From Phytophthora sp. 'mugwort' (lineage: Eukaryota; Oomycota; Peronosporomycetes; Peronosporales; Peronosporaceae): a DNA stretch of 64,000 bases. The notes beneath the pieces were generated by a model. That model was not told where the DNA came from and ran no database searches. It saw only the letters and a list, made by a program, of their open reading frames with translations. A program made the position numbers and the translations under genes. The DNA lies in assembly GCA_033558025.1 (NCBI GenBank), contig JAUCEF010000014.1:1860001-1924000 (forward strand), read 5' to 3'. This document shows positions 1 to 10,310 of this stretch, piece by piece (the stretch's first letter is position 1; the number at the start of each line of letters is the position of its first letter).

Positions 1-73
1 GCCGTTCACTGAAAGTTTGTATACTTTCCGGAATCACGCTACCTATGCGCAAGGTGTTGTGTGCCCCATCACA
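1..73 (+). repeat. Truncated 3' end of a Ty3/gypsy LTR
   Basis: These bases align, in the plus orientation, with the minus-strand 3' end of the gypsy LTR at 5654-5964. Shared blocks include the CCGTTCACTGA stretch, TGCGCAAGG and TGTGTGCCCC, and both end in ATCACA or GTCACA. The copy is cut by the window edge and lies opposite in orientation to the gypsy element next to it. No primer-binding site follows it, so it is either a solo LTR or the 3' LTR of another element lying mostly outside the window. The similarity is seen directly; the interpretation is inferred. Confidence 0.6.
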
Positions 74-1042
74 GCACCAAACAAAGATGTCAGGCGGACC
101 CAGGTTATTGTTTTGTAGCTTTGATCATTCTACAGATCAAATCATACATTTAGAACGATACTGTAAACTAGTAGTAGTAGCCTACTGTAACTATTGCTGC
201 GAACTAGAGCCCGAAGGAGAGATACATGTCACAAAGCAGAACGCCACCAGAAAAAAGACGTTAGCGGTCATTTCAACTGCGCGAACTCATACTGCTTTCC
301 ATCTACCTGCTTACCACGGGATGCTTTGCATTCTTGCTCTTGTCATTCTTCTCTGGGCCATACGTCTTGACCCGTACGTCATTAACGGTGCACGATCCCC
401 GCCCTGTTTCAAACAGTACACAACAAGATGCAAGATAGATTCGTTAGACTGATATCAGTGTTACTTCAATGATCTTCGTGGCCTACGCAAAACCAAATAC
501 GTTCTGAGTGAACGCGCACTCCTTTCAGGACACCAGGTAGTCTTTAACGAAGATCGTAGTCCGAAGTGCAGCATGTCGATCGCATTGGGCTCTTTTCGAA
601 GCAACCACAAAGTGAGATCTGTGTGTGAACGCAAAACGTGATTTACTGCCATTTTTCTCCGCCCCGTCTCAAGCTATGGGCCAGTCGCAAAATGTTTGAT
701 GTATTGATGTGACCTATATTCTCCTTTTATCCCTCAAAACATTTCGGTCCTCATAAAATATAGGTACCAGAGGATTAAGCTGCGCTCTGAAACACCTAGC
801 AACAATAGCGATGTCGATGTTGTAAACGTACATTAGGATTACCCCTCTCCACTTGCTGTCGACAGAATACATGGCTTTGCTTGTCTTGCTTCTTGTTTGA
901 AGGGTCTGTTTTGCAACAAGTATTGGTTGGCGGAGAACTCATCGCCATTTTGGGCCCGGTTTTCGTGATGGCTTCTGATTGACTAGATTCTGAAGATTTA
1001 GGACGCTATGTATTTATCCCGCGTCCGGCGATTGCTAGCCTT
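74..1042. other. No supported gene (AT-rich, probably transposon debris)
   Basis: The short reading frames here show no recognisable domain. This stretch should hold the 3' end and 3' LTR of the minus-strand gypsy element that starts at 5964, but I could not find an LTR copy, so that end of the element appears deleted or too decayed to see. Confidence 0.5.
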
Positions 1043-1609
1043 TTACAACATACACTGGCAGGCATTCTGACCAAGTGCGAGGAGCCTCCGCACAGACACT
1101 GCGTAGAATGTCCTCAAGCACTCGGATGACACGCTCCGTTTGCCCCTCCCGTTTGAGGATGATCGGCCGTGGACATGTGCAGCCTTGTTCCAAGTAGTTG
1201 GAGCAGTTCGCCAAAACGCAGTGGTAAACCGAGGGTCACGATCCGAGTCAATCGTCTTCGGCAGACCAGGATGGCTGAAAACACCATTTAGGAACAGCTT
1301 TACAGCCTGTTCCCCGGTCACGGTATCTTTGACAGGAGGAAGACGCACCATCTTGCTCAGACGGCACACGAACACCAAGATGCCGGTGTATCTGTGGTCA
1401 TCGGCTGGAAGTCTAAAGATGAAGTCCAGACTCATCGACTTCCAGCAGTCCGCTGGAACGGGCAGGCTCTGCATAGAAGCCGAGATGTATCCAGCGGGTT
1501 TCACCCGCTGACATGTTTCACATGTCTTCACGTACTGTGCGACCCTGTTGTACAAGTGAGTCCACCAAACGTACTGAGAGACCGGTTGGAAGGTGTTCTC
1601 GCTGCCCAA
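1043..1609 (-). pseudogene. Gypsy integrase fragment
   Basis: A 188-residue frame contains the second half of the HHCC zinc-binding module (CETCQRVKP), followed by the catalytic core with LDFIFRLP and DSDRDPRFT. These carry the first two acidic residues expected of a DDE integrase. The third acidic residue and the C-terminal domain are missing or out of frame. The fragment follows RNase H directly, which fixes the element as Ty3/gypsy rather than Ty1/copia. Confidence 0.75.
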
Positions 1610-1694
1610 GTGACCGCTGGACGCCGCATCGGGCGCCTCCTGAACTTGAGATCCTCGTCGTTTGGTACGACTACCCGTGGGGGTTCATGGGACT

Positions 1695-4437
1695 CTACTC
1701 GAGGCCGTCGACACACTGTATCGATGAAGCCAGGCTCTCTGACGTGGCGTGAGCCACTCGGCCTTGGCTTCCTTGCCAGCGACCAGGAACCGTACTAGAG
1801 GTGCCAGGGCTTCGATACGCCATGCGTATCTGACCGTATAGATCGGTCATGGCACGACTGATGTATGTCAGCTCATAGTCCGGCCTGCGTGACAACGCAT
1901 CGGCAAGCACGCTGGGTTTTTTTTTTGGCTTGCCAGGCTTGTACTCGACGCGTCAAATGTATTCCGCGAAGAAGGACAGCCATCTCGCCATCAATTGAGA
2001 CAGATAGGGCAAATTTTGCCGCCGTTCGCAAGGACGCGTGATCTGTGTAGATCACAAAGGGCTGTGAGTCCAGGAGGTGCACCCGGAACTTGGCAAGGGC
2101 GTACTCCATGGCAAGTAGATCCACATCATGAACGAGGTAGTCCGGTTCGGCAGCCTTGAGCTGCCGGGGCTGAAACGAGATCACTTGTTCACGTCCTGCG
2201 GTATCGTTCTGCAGCAATGCACATCCGATTGCATAATCGGATGAGTCGCAGACGACGCTGAAGGGCTTCGTCTCGTCCGGCAGTGCCAGGACGGGCGTCT
2301 CCTGAAGGCTTGCCTTGACATTGTCAAAGGCTTCCTGGTGCTCACGCCCCCAGTGCCAGTCGGTATCCTTCTTCAGAAGATTTGGCAAAGATCTAGCCAG
2401 GCCCGCGTACCTTTCGCTGTACTTATGGAGGTAGTTGGCTAAGCCCAGCCACTTACTCAGGTCCTTCTGAGACCTCGGCGATGGCCAAGCCGAAATGGCT
2501 TTGACCTTCTCTGGGTCGGCTCAAACGCCGACATTGCTGACGAAGCAACCGAGAGATGTTATCTCTTGCGCCGCAAAAACGCACTTGTCAATGTTGGCAT
2601 ATAACTTGTTCGCTTTCATAACCTCTAACGCTCGGCGGAAGTGCTACAAACGCACCCCCATAACCGTCTTGCCTCCCTCGGCACGGATATGGACGATATG
2701 TCGTCGAAGTACGACTGTGCGTACTACGCACGCAGTGGTCTAAGCAACAGCCTTACCAGGCGATTGAACATCGCCGGGGCATTGTACAGTCCCTGTGGCA
2801 TCACAAGCCAATCTCATGTCATACCGCTCGGGATGCTCACTGCGGTGAGCGGGATGCCCTCTCGCGCATCCGGATCTGGTAGTACCCCTCCACCAGATCC
2901 AGGGCGCTGTATAATTCGCACCCGGTCATGTTGTTTAACAACACATCCTTTCGCGGGATGGGTGTCTGGACCGGCACCATCGCGCTGTTCAGATTATTGA
3001 AAAGCATGAACCAGACGCCACTTCCCGTTCGGCTTCCGAACGCAGAAGGTTGGCATCGAGTGCGGGGATTTCGATTCCCGCACCATGCCTGCTTGGCCTT
3101 AGCGGCAAAGAAGGTATCAATGACCTCGGACTGTTCGCGAGGCAGTAGCTATTGTTTGGTGACACAGTCTTTATGTCCGGCACGAGATCGATCTCGGCGC
3201 CTGATCCCACGATCCAGTGGGATGGAATGGACACGACGTCGTTGAACTCCTTCATTAAAGGATACACTGGATCCTTCGGGCTCTAAAGAATCTTAGAACC
3301 CAAGCGCGATGCACGTTGCGAAGGGTATGCCTCCAGGACGCCCTCGTCCATAACCGATGAGAATTTAATTCCGCAGGGGTGGACTCTTGGATTCTAGCTT
3401 GCCACTTCCGCGATCTCCCCAGCCTTCAGGTTGGCCAGGAAATCTGTCGGTGTCAACGCTTCGAGGCTCAGGAGCTCTGACACCTCGGGCAGCGGCTCTA
3501 GCTGGAAGCCGCCTGCGTTGACCCGATTGCCGGTCTTGCCGTCGAAGATGTATACTGGCCGCGTCGGAAGAATTCGGGCCTTGGGTTCTGAGTCGCTTGA
3601 AGCGACTCTAGTCTGAAGTGACTTCAGGTTCGACTTGCGGTGTCGACTATGTCGTCGAGGGCGACCGTGACGTGGTACTTCGTTACCCACGTCTGCAGAC
3701 GTCTCACTGACGCGTTCAAAGCCTCTAGGGTTTCTTGTGGAACATGGTTACCCACACAAGAAGCACGTTCCGCTGCTTTTTCATCAGTTAAGATTTGGGC
3801 GACCTGGTGTGGAACAAAGTTACTCGCACAGAAAGCACCTCGTGCGTTTTCCTCGCCAATTTTAGTCTAGGTGAATTGGTTTGGACCTTGATTACCCACC
3901 TAGTCGGTGTCACCTGGCACCGCCACTCTTGACGCCTTCGCCACCGGTCTAGATTCCGGCGGGGGTCGGGGGCTATCCTGTTAGGACTATCGCACTCGAT
4001 CAGGTGCAGCTTCTGCTGCCACCGCTTCTAGGGAGTCTTTCAATACATCGGCGGCTCCAAAACGCCACTGGATTCTCCTGCATCCTGGCGCCCCTTTCGG
4101 ACGCCCCAATTCCTGGCAGAGATGGGAACATGACTCACAAATGCTCTGTCAGTAAGTGCGGACCGGCTGGCCCCGATGGCTTTGTTTCGCCAATCCATGA
4201 CTCATATTTCTCGAGCCAGGGCATGCCCAGGATCAAGTCATACTTGTCAATCTCTAGGAAAGTAAACTGCTCCATACTGTCGAAGTCCTCGAACTTCACT
4301 GCTAGATCGACATGGATCTTGGGAGCGGTAATCACCGTTCCATTGCCTTTGCTTTCTCGTAAGCATCGGCCAACTTGTTGCTGTTTTCCGCAACAGTCTG
4401 GCGGCGTTCGAAGTTCTTCGACGCCCCGGAGTATCAA
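1695..4437 (-). pseudogene. Gypsy protease, reverse transcriptase and RNase H relic
   Basis: The segment 4437-4135 contains the protease-like motif DLILGMPWLEKYE, typical of gypsy protease C-termini. The segment 3690-3394 is linker. About 3267-2400 corresponds to reverse transcriptase (YPLMKEFNDVV, then a broken palm). The clearest part, 2388-1873, is an RT connection and RNase H region with FSVVCDSSDYAIGCALLQ and VIYTDHASLR. The motif MLADALSRRPDY, which joins RNase H to integrase, sits at 1910. The frame changes repeatedly, and I do not see an intact YxDD active site. Confidence 0.75.
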
Positions 4438-4627
4438 GACTCGGAAGGGATGGGTATATCCCTGTACGCTTACGTGTACTACTAGCAGCCCAACGCTGCC
4501 CTTCTTCGATTCGAGAGTGCACAGACTCTCATGGGCTAAGTCTCCATGGTGCGCACCGCCTGCGCATCGCTCATGAAGACTTAGATCTTCCCCAGAAGGG
4601 CGAACCCGCCCCTACTGGTGTCCTGCG

Positions 4628-5511
4628 TTATCCTGCCCATGCGGTCGCGGCCTGACCCTTGAGCGCGATGGGCTTGGGAAGGAAACGTTTTCGTTGTCCC
4701 CCCGCAGGACAGGCACGTGCCATATGCCCTAGCTTACCGCAGCTATAGCAAGAATAATCATGCTGCTCTGCGAGCCCAAGTTCCATGGGAACTGGCCCGC
4801 TCGGGGGGCCGCTATTTGGTGTCGCTGCCCCAGGCCACATCGCCGCCGGCTTGCGCGCCTGGCGGTGAATGTACTCCTCTTGGCGGGCGACTTGGATTGC
4901 CTCTTCCAGTGTATTGGCCTACACCAGAAACAGCTGGGTGTGAGCCGGGCCTACTCTTAGGCCGTCCGTGAACACCGTCACCTTGATGTGTTCATCGAGT
5001 GGGTTTCCCACGAAAGATGCGGTGAGCTCCAGCATCTTCTGGATGTACTCATGCAGCTCACGTCTTCTCTGTTTACATGACAGGAAGCGGGACCGCTGGC
5101 GGTACTCATAGTTCGCCGGGAGGAACGCGGCTCTGAGCTGTTCACACGCTGATCCCAGGATGCGAAGCATCCAGGCGTTGTCGCTTCCCGCGTATACGCC
5201 CAACTCTTAGCACGCCTGCTAAGGTTGGAGAGGGCAAAAGCCACTCGGAAGTGCTCCGAGGAGATGAGAGCCGTATCCATTGCGAGCTCTACTTCTCTCA
5301 TCCAGAAGTGAAGGGTTTCACCTTCCTTCCCTTCATATGGGTTTATCTTCAGCCTCAACGGCTTGGGGTAGACCGGTTTCGGCTCTGCGGCCGGAACCAG
5401 CAGGTTGCTCCGAACATGTTCGATGAGCCCCCGCTCGTACATGTCGAGCGCGGTCATACGCTCGACCTGATCAGCTTGCGTTGACGACGCAAAGCTGCGC
5501 AAGGCATCCAT
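4628..5511 (-). pseudogene. Gypsy gag (capsid plus zinc knuckle), frameshifted
   Basis: The likely start is the ATG at 5511, which opens a capsid-type protein (residues beginning MDALRSF). The reading frame shifts near 5200 and continues with a capsid-like segment containing FLSCKQRRRELHEYIQKML. A further shift leads to a CCHC zinc knuckle (CYSCGKLGHMARAC) near 4700-4760. Gag packages the element's RNA. At least two frame changes make this copy non-functional. The preceding in-frame part up to 5682 is LTR and leader sequence rather than protein. Confidence 0.75.
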
Positions 5512-5653
5512 ATCAAAGATAGTAGTTATATTACGAACAGACTCGAAGTGTGAGTCGTTCCGATGAGGAAACTCATTCCGGTCTATGTTTCTAGACCCAG
5601 AGGTTTCAGGTAGTAAGCCGCGTAGGCGTGGATTGACTACAAGTGCTACCAAG

Positions 5654-5964
5654 TGTGACGGGGCACACAATACCTTGCGCACAGGAAGTGCGACTTCCGG
5701 AGAGTATGTAAACTCTCAGTGAACGGTAGTTCACAAGTCCCTGGTCTGAGGAGACTGCTACCAAAAAATGGTAGATATATGACTGAGTATATTTATCTAT
5801 TAATGCGTCTACATACTAAGTATTTGTCAGCTACAAAGTACCCTAGATGTTATCGTATTGGGTGATTCTGAGGTCTTTGTACCATATGTGTGGTACTTAT
5901 CTGTGACGTCATTACCGTGACGTCATAGTGATGTTGGCTACATCACTTAGGGTAATTGGGTACA
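5654..5964 (-). repeat. 5' LTR of the gypsy element
   Basis: On the minus strand the repeat begins TGTACCCAATTACCC at 5964 and ends GTCACA at 5654, giving the usual TG...CA limits and a length of about 311 bp. A TGGTAGCAC primer-binding-site-like sequence follows after two bases. The LTR 3' end is shared with positions 1-73. The exact outer end is inferred from the TG and from the neighbouring inverted copy. Confidence 0.6.
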
Positions 5965-6013
5965 CCTTTCTGAAGAGTGACTTGGCACTCTTCAGAAAGG
6001 TGTACCCAATTAC
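5952..6013. repeat. Perfect 28-bp inverted repeat, 6-nt loop
   Basis: Arms 5952-5979 and 5986-6013 are exact reverse complements, separated by ACTTGG. Both arms contain the LTR-start sequence TGTACCCAATTAC, so two LTR 5' ends appear head to head. Only 13 bases of LTR-like sequence continue beyond the right arm. It may be the scar of an inverted insertion or a template switch. Confidence 0.8.
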
Positions 6014-6320
6014 GCTGCCCGTTTCAGCATGTTGGAGATAACAATTGTGTTACTTAAGTACTTCGAAATATTCAATAGTACATCATTGGACGCCGTCTGA
6101 CTGGATGCTGGTGTCTGTATTCGACTACTTGTACTTTCCTGCTGTTTCTCTACTGGATATTCAAATCCAAGACAATGGCTCAAACTGCAGTGCCTACTTT
6201 TGTCTAATGATGTGGTCTAATTAGATCCCTCAAAAGTGGTTCAGACCTATGCGCAAATAGATACTTAACCCGTGCTAGAAGTCCTTGCTACTACGAATTT
6301 GGTAGAATTTATAGACCAAC
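6014..6320. other. Intergenic, nothing recognised
   Basis: AT-rich spacer between the gypsy element and the 3' end of the carboxypeptidase gene. It would hold that gene's terminator, but I see no clear signal. Confidence 0.5.
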
Positions 6321-9300
6321 TTACACGATGCCTTCACTCGACGTATGCAACGGCCTCGCTGTTCGACGAGGAGCTTCCTCATCGTCGACACCTTTACCCC
6401 TCACACCACACTCTTCATCCAGTAGATCCATTTCATCGTCTTCTTCGTTGTAATTCAGCGGTCCGTCCGTCGGTGCTGGCAAGCTCGCAGCGTCTTCACC
6501 AATGCGCGAATACTGCACGTTGTTTCGTCTCTTTTGAGCTTGAGGAGCAGGTTTTGACCTTGCCAGGTTCTTTTTGTTTCGCTGGCGATGACGCCGAAAG
6601 AAGAGACCGACTACCACAAGCAGCACAAATCCTGCTAGCGATGCCATCGCGACAAAACCTGACCATGAAACGGATGTTGACAACACATCAGCACCAGTAG
6701 TAGAAGCTGTAGCCGCTGGAATTGGAACAACACTTGACGGTTCTCTGGTACTGGAACGAAAATCAGCATTTTCTTCGGAAATTTCGGTGGCCACGATTGG
6801 GTCGATATTCCGTGTGTGGACGGATTCCAAGAACGCTATATCTTTGATTTCGGGGCATATTCGCGACGAATTGAGCGAAATTACGCCTTCATCCGCTTCT
6901 AGTGAAGCACTAAACAGCTCGCAAGTGCCGCAACGAGGCAACGAAAGCGCTGACCACGTCTGAAAGTCTGGACGATTCCTGTTTTCAACTGCCGTATGAA
7001 AGTGAACCGCTATACTCACACAGGAACAAGCATACATTAGTTTGAGCATAGTTTCTGCACGAGATATTGATCGCTTGACACGTACCGACACGGAAGAGAT
7101 GGCAACTGAAGGCGTCTCTGACAACTAAATACAGATCCTTAATCTCTCTCATGGACTCGTGGAAATCGTCACCAGTGTAAGGAATCATCAGTGTGTGAGT
7201 CTCCTTCGCTGAAGATCCTAAGCCCTCTGCTTCTGTATTGAGATGTAGCTGGATAGCGTCACTGGCGTTAGTTCCGTTTATAAATACGGATCCCATCAAC
7301 TCTGCAGTTGCCGGGCGTAAACCATTGTTCGAAATAGTCACGTCTACAGACACAAACGACGAAGTCGAGCCATCGTCATCGATGGTGCCTAGCTGAACCT
7401 CCTGCACAACCAGCGAATAAACAGGACCCGCCATATGTGCCATGTGCAGGTTGGAGTAATGAAGCTCGGATGAAAGCTGAGGGACATCACCAGCGAGTGG
7501 CCAAAACCCAGGCACAGCTTCCACCTCAAAGCCTGGACCCACCTCGGGTGATATGGCGAAGATACCATGCTTTTGCCACATCCAATCGCTCGTCTCTCCA
7601 TTTACAGTGTACAAATTGCTGTCCTTCCACGACTGTCCATAGCTAAATCCATTGAAATGTGCCATCTCGCGTGCCAACGCCACAAACATAAAATTATCGG
7701 GCTCAGTGGGCTCTCCTTCAGCCTGACAAGCAAATGGTAGATTGAAATACTTCCCATAAGAATGGTAGTTGAGCGCCACACTGATGTCGGACGTATTACG
7801 CTCCACAAGATCTCGGACAGCTTGCGTCTCTGGTTCCGAGAACGCGCTAGGGCCATTGTAGTCGTCTCCGCACGGTTTATTGCTGCTGCCTTTACTGTCA
7901 CGTGCAAAGCAGACGTCGTAATTGCGGTTCAGGTCGACCCCTGCATCAGGAGGGCTTTCATGACAAGTCGGCGCTCCACTCTTGCGCTGTCCCATCTTGT
8001 TATGCTCCCACACACGTGCCATCTCATTATGCGCATATCCATCCGGGTTTACGACCAATATAAACCAGAGTTGACGTGATGCCAATAATTGCAGAGCTGC
8101 CAGATCTCCGTTGCGATAGTCTAATGTCAAAATATCGATTGTGTATACCAAGTTCTAGTATACATGCCAACCAGAAACAACAACAGAATGAGTTTAGGGT
8201 TTTAATGGCATCAGGAATATTAATCGCATATTTTCGTACCATCATGGAAATTGGCTAGTGAGAGATAGCATAACTAGGTCAGATCGATAAACAAACTAAG
8301 CCGTTATGGGCAAAATAATAATTACCTCGCGGGCGTGGTGCATGCCTGTGAAGAGCGCTTGTGGGATCTGCTGATCTTCTGGGACATGGCAGGCGCCCAG
8401 ACAGAGTGCACGCAACGGTCGACCTTCAACAGACCGTCCGAGATCCTCTACGTTTGTAATAAGAGGAAATGCTGCAGACACTTCGTCAATAAAGGATTCG
8501 ACTTCTTCTATCGAGAGCGAACCCCTGATGGAGCCGAGCCGTGGAGAAAATGCTGCATCATAATCATCAGCAATTAGAAATCTCTATACAACACACGTGC
8601 AATCACCCAATGTACGTACATTCGTGCGCTCGGCAGTTGCTGGAGGTCGAATATCGCGGCGCGCAGTATGGATCCGAGGCGTTGCCCGAATTCAACGCGA
8701 TCCGTTCCACCGCCAGCTTGGCCTCACTTCCACCGACATTCAACTCCACCGTAACGTTGCTGTCACTCTCAGCTCCGCTGCCTTCGTCCTCCACCTTTAT
8801 AACAAATTGTTGTAGCAGCAGCACTTCGTCCACATACCACCGCAGCCACTTGGCGTCCCATACAAAGTTCACATCATGGAATTTGTCCGCCACGTCCTAT
8901 CAAACAGCAAGCACAGTGGATCCCTCATCAGCCCCCTTTTCGTTCCTCCTTCTGTTCCCTCGTCCATCTCTCAACGAACCGAGACACACGGCAGCTCGAC
9001 AACCACGGACGTGTTCTGCGACGACCCTAGAAACAGCTCGTTGCTCGCTGCGCCCTTGGATGCCGAGCCAATGGCCATTGTCAGCCCACGCTGCATGGGC
9101 AGATGTACTTTGAGCATCGCCTGTCCATTCTACAGTACAAAAACGCATCAATATCGTCCTTAACTTGTCCATTTTTCAAGGACACACAAGAGTCCACATT
9201 CTACGTGCTTACCTGCGGTAATTGCATCCGCAACGAGAGCCGATGCATCGTCTTGTTTCCCTCTAAGGCGACTGAAACCTGCAGCTTCGCGTCCGCGCGC

Positions 9301-9467
9301 AGTTCGATGGCGCCGTTCGCGACAGAGACAGCAGACGAGTCTGCAACTGACCATGTGGCTTGCTGCTGTCTTTGCAAGGACAACAGGCTGTCGGCGGTGG
9401 ATACATCCGCCTCCCACACGCGCGAGAACTCGCACAGCCGAGCGCGGTGGAGCTCCAACGTGGCCAT
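6321..9467 (-). CDS. M14 zinc metallocarboxypeptidase, membrane-anchored (7 exons)
   Basis: Exons 9467-9213, 9129-8980, 8896-8620, 8552-8326, 8254-8240, 8154-7086 and 6988-6321 join in frame to about 886 residues. Every intron is GT-AG (67-97 bp), several with a CTAAT-type branch site. The peptidase domain starts near residue 235. It has zinc ligands H300 and E303 (MHHARE) and H439 (LNYHSYGKY), the LNRNY substrate loop near 383-387 and catalytic E512 (ISPEVGPGF). It should remove C-terminal residues from peptides. The N-terminal 230 residues include FVWDAKWLRWYVDEVLL, which resembles a concanavalin/GH16-like fold. A membrane helix lies at about 773-795, followed by a basic and then acidic tail, suggesting an extracellular or luminal catalytic domain. 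No signal peptide is visible at the chosen ATG, so a 5' exon may be missing. The exon 2 donor (GTTCGT) is weak. The 15-bp exon is supported by family alignment. Confidence 0.82.
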
Positions 9468-10310
9468 GTCGAAACGTCAGGAGGTATGACATGACTTGGT
9501 AGTGGATAAAATGTTATAAAACCTTACAGCCAATCATATGCGCAGAGCTATACTGTACGTTGTTGATCAAGTGCATACTATACATACTACAATATACAGT
9601 AATATGAAGTAATTACTGTATACATGTGCTTGGTCATCACTGTGAGTGAAGGCAAACGACGCAGTATTTCTGGCAAAGGATATCCAGCTAAACGTGAAGC
9701 GGTACTTGTATCCTGCGCCTGGATACGTGATGGGCAATGTTTTACCACAGGGACATTGTCTGGTCCGCCGCACTGGAGTAATCTTTTATGCGATCTCGTC
9801 TGTGTTCGTCGTCCCCAAAGACCGGATGCCTCGACGCATGTCCTTGGTCCGCGCTCCGCTCCATTGCCAATCAGCTCCCGCCACGATAGGCCGGAGCTAC
9901 ACCAGAAATGCCTGACTTTACTCACGATGGGTTCAGCATTGCATTTGACTGCATCATAGAGCGGAGTGTGGATCGACAAGCCATGAAAGCCTCGGCGTCG
10001 TTACGGTGAGGAACTCGTCCAGGAAGTTCCTTTCTGGAATGATTTCCACCAGCAACAAACCACGAACTTGGACCGACGAGATGACCAAGGGACTCAGATG
10101 GCTGCTCTGACTTGATTATCTCGTGTTTTCATTGGTGGAAATATCCTGTCCGGCCTTTCCGCGACCAATCCCGAGCCATCTTTCTCAGATCATTGGGCAA
10201 AGTCTGTGTCATAATCAATTTGCCGCGAGGCGAGGAAGGAGAAAGAAACCTCGTGGCTATTCGATAAAAAGGTTTACCTCGCTCCATATTTCTATCCGTC
10301 CATTTCTAAA
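9468..10310. other. Divergent intergenic region, no gene supported
   Basis: This lies between the carboxypeptidase (-) and anoctamin (+) starts. Minus-strand frames at 9567-9979 are short and would need implausibly small introns to form a gene. They could hide a missing first exon of the carboxypeptidase. The plus-strand promoter of the anoctamin gene must lie here. The sequence just before its ATG is pyrimidine-rich (CCATATTTCTATCC, TCCATTTCT), as in oomycete start regions. Confidence 0.4.

Larger units (their letters stand above)
1043..5964 (-). mobile_element. Degenerate Ty3/gypsy LTR retrotransposon
   Basis: Read on the minus strand, the order is LTR (5964-5654), gag with a zinc knuckle, aspartic protease region, reverse transcriptase, RNase H, then integrase. 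Integrase after RNase H is the Ty3/gypsy order. A candidate primer-binding site beginning TGGTAGCAC follows the LTR closely (5641-5651 region). The coding part is broken by many frameshifts and stops, and no matching LTR was found at the low-coordinate end. The element is therefore dead and probably truncated. Confidence 0.85.

Noticed and set aside
461..652. Short minus-strand frame with FGLRSSLK phrase
   Set aside because: It looks faintly protein-like but is too short and has no recognised domain.
6985..7085. Two 31-bp introns at the end of the carboxypeptidase exon 6
   Set aside because: A single 97-bp intron (7085-6989) with a CTAAT branch site fits the phase and normal size better.
9567..9979. 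Possible separate minus-strand gene upstream of the carboxypeptidase
   Set aside because: It would need introns of about 30 bp and has stops; no domain is visible. It remains only a candidate for a missing 5' exon.
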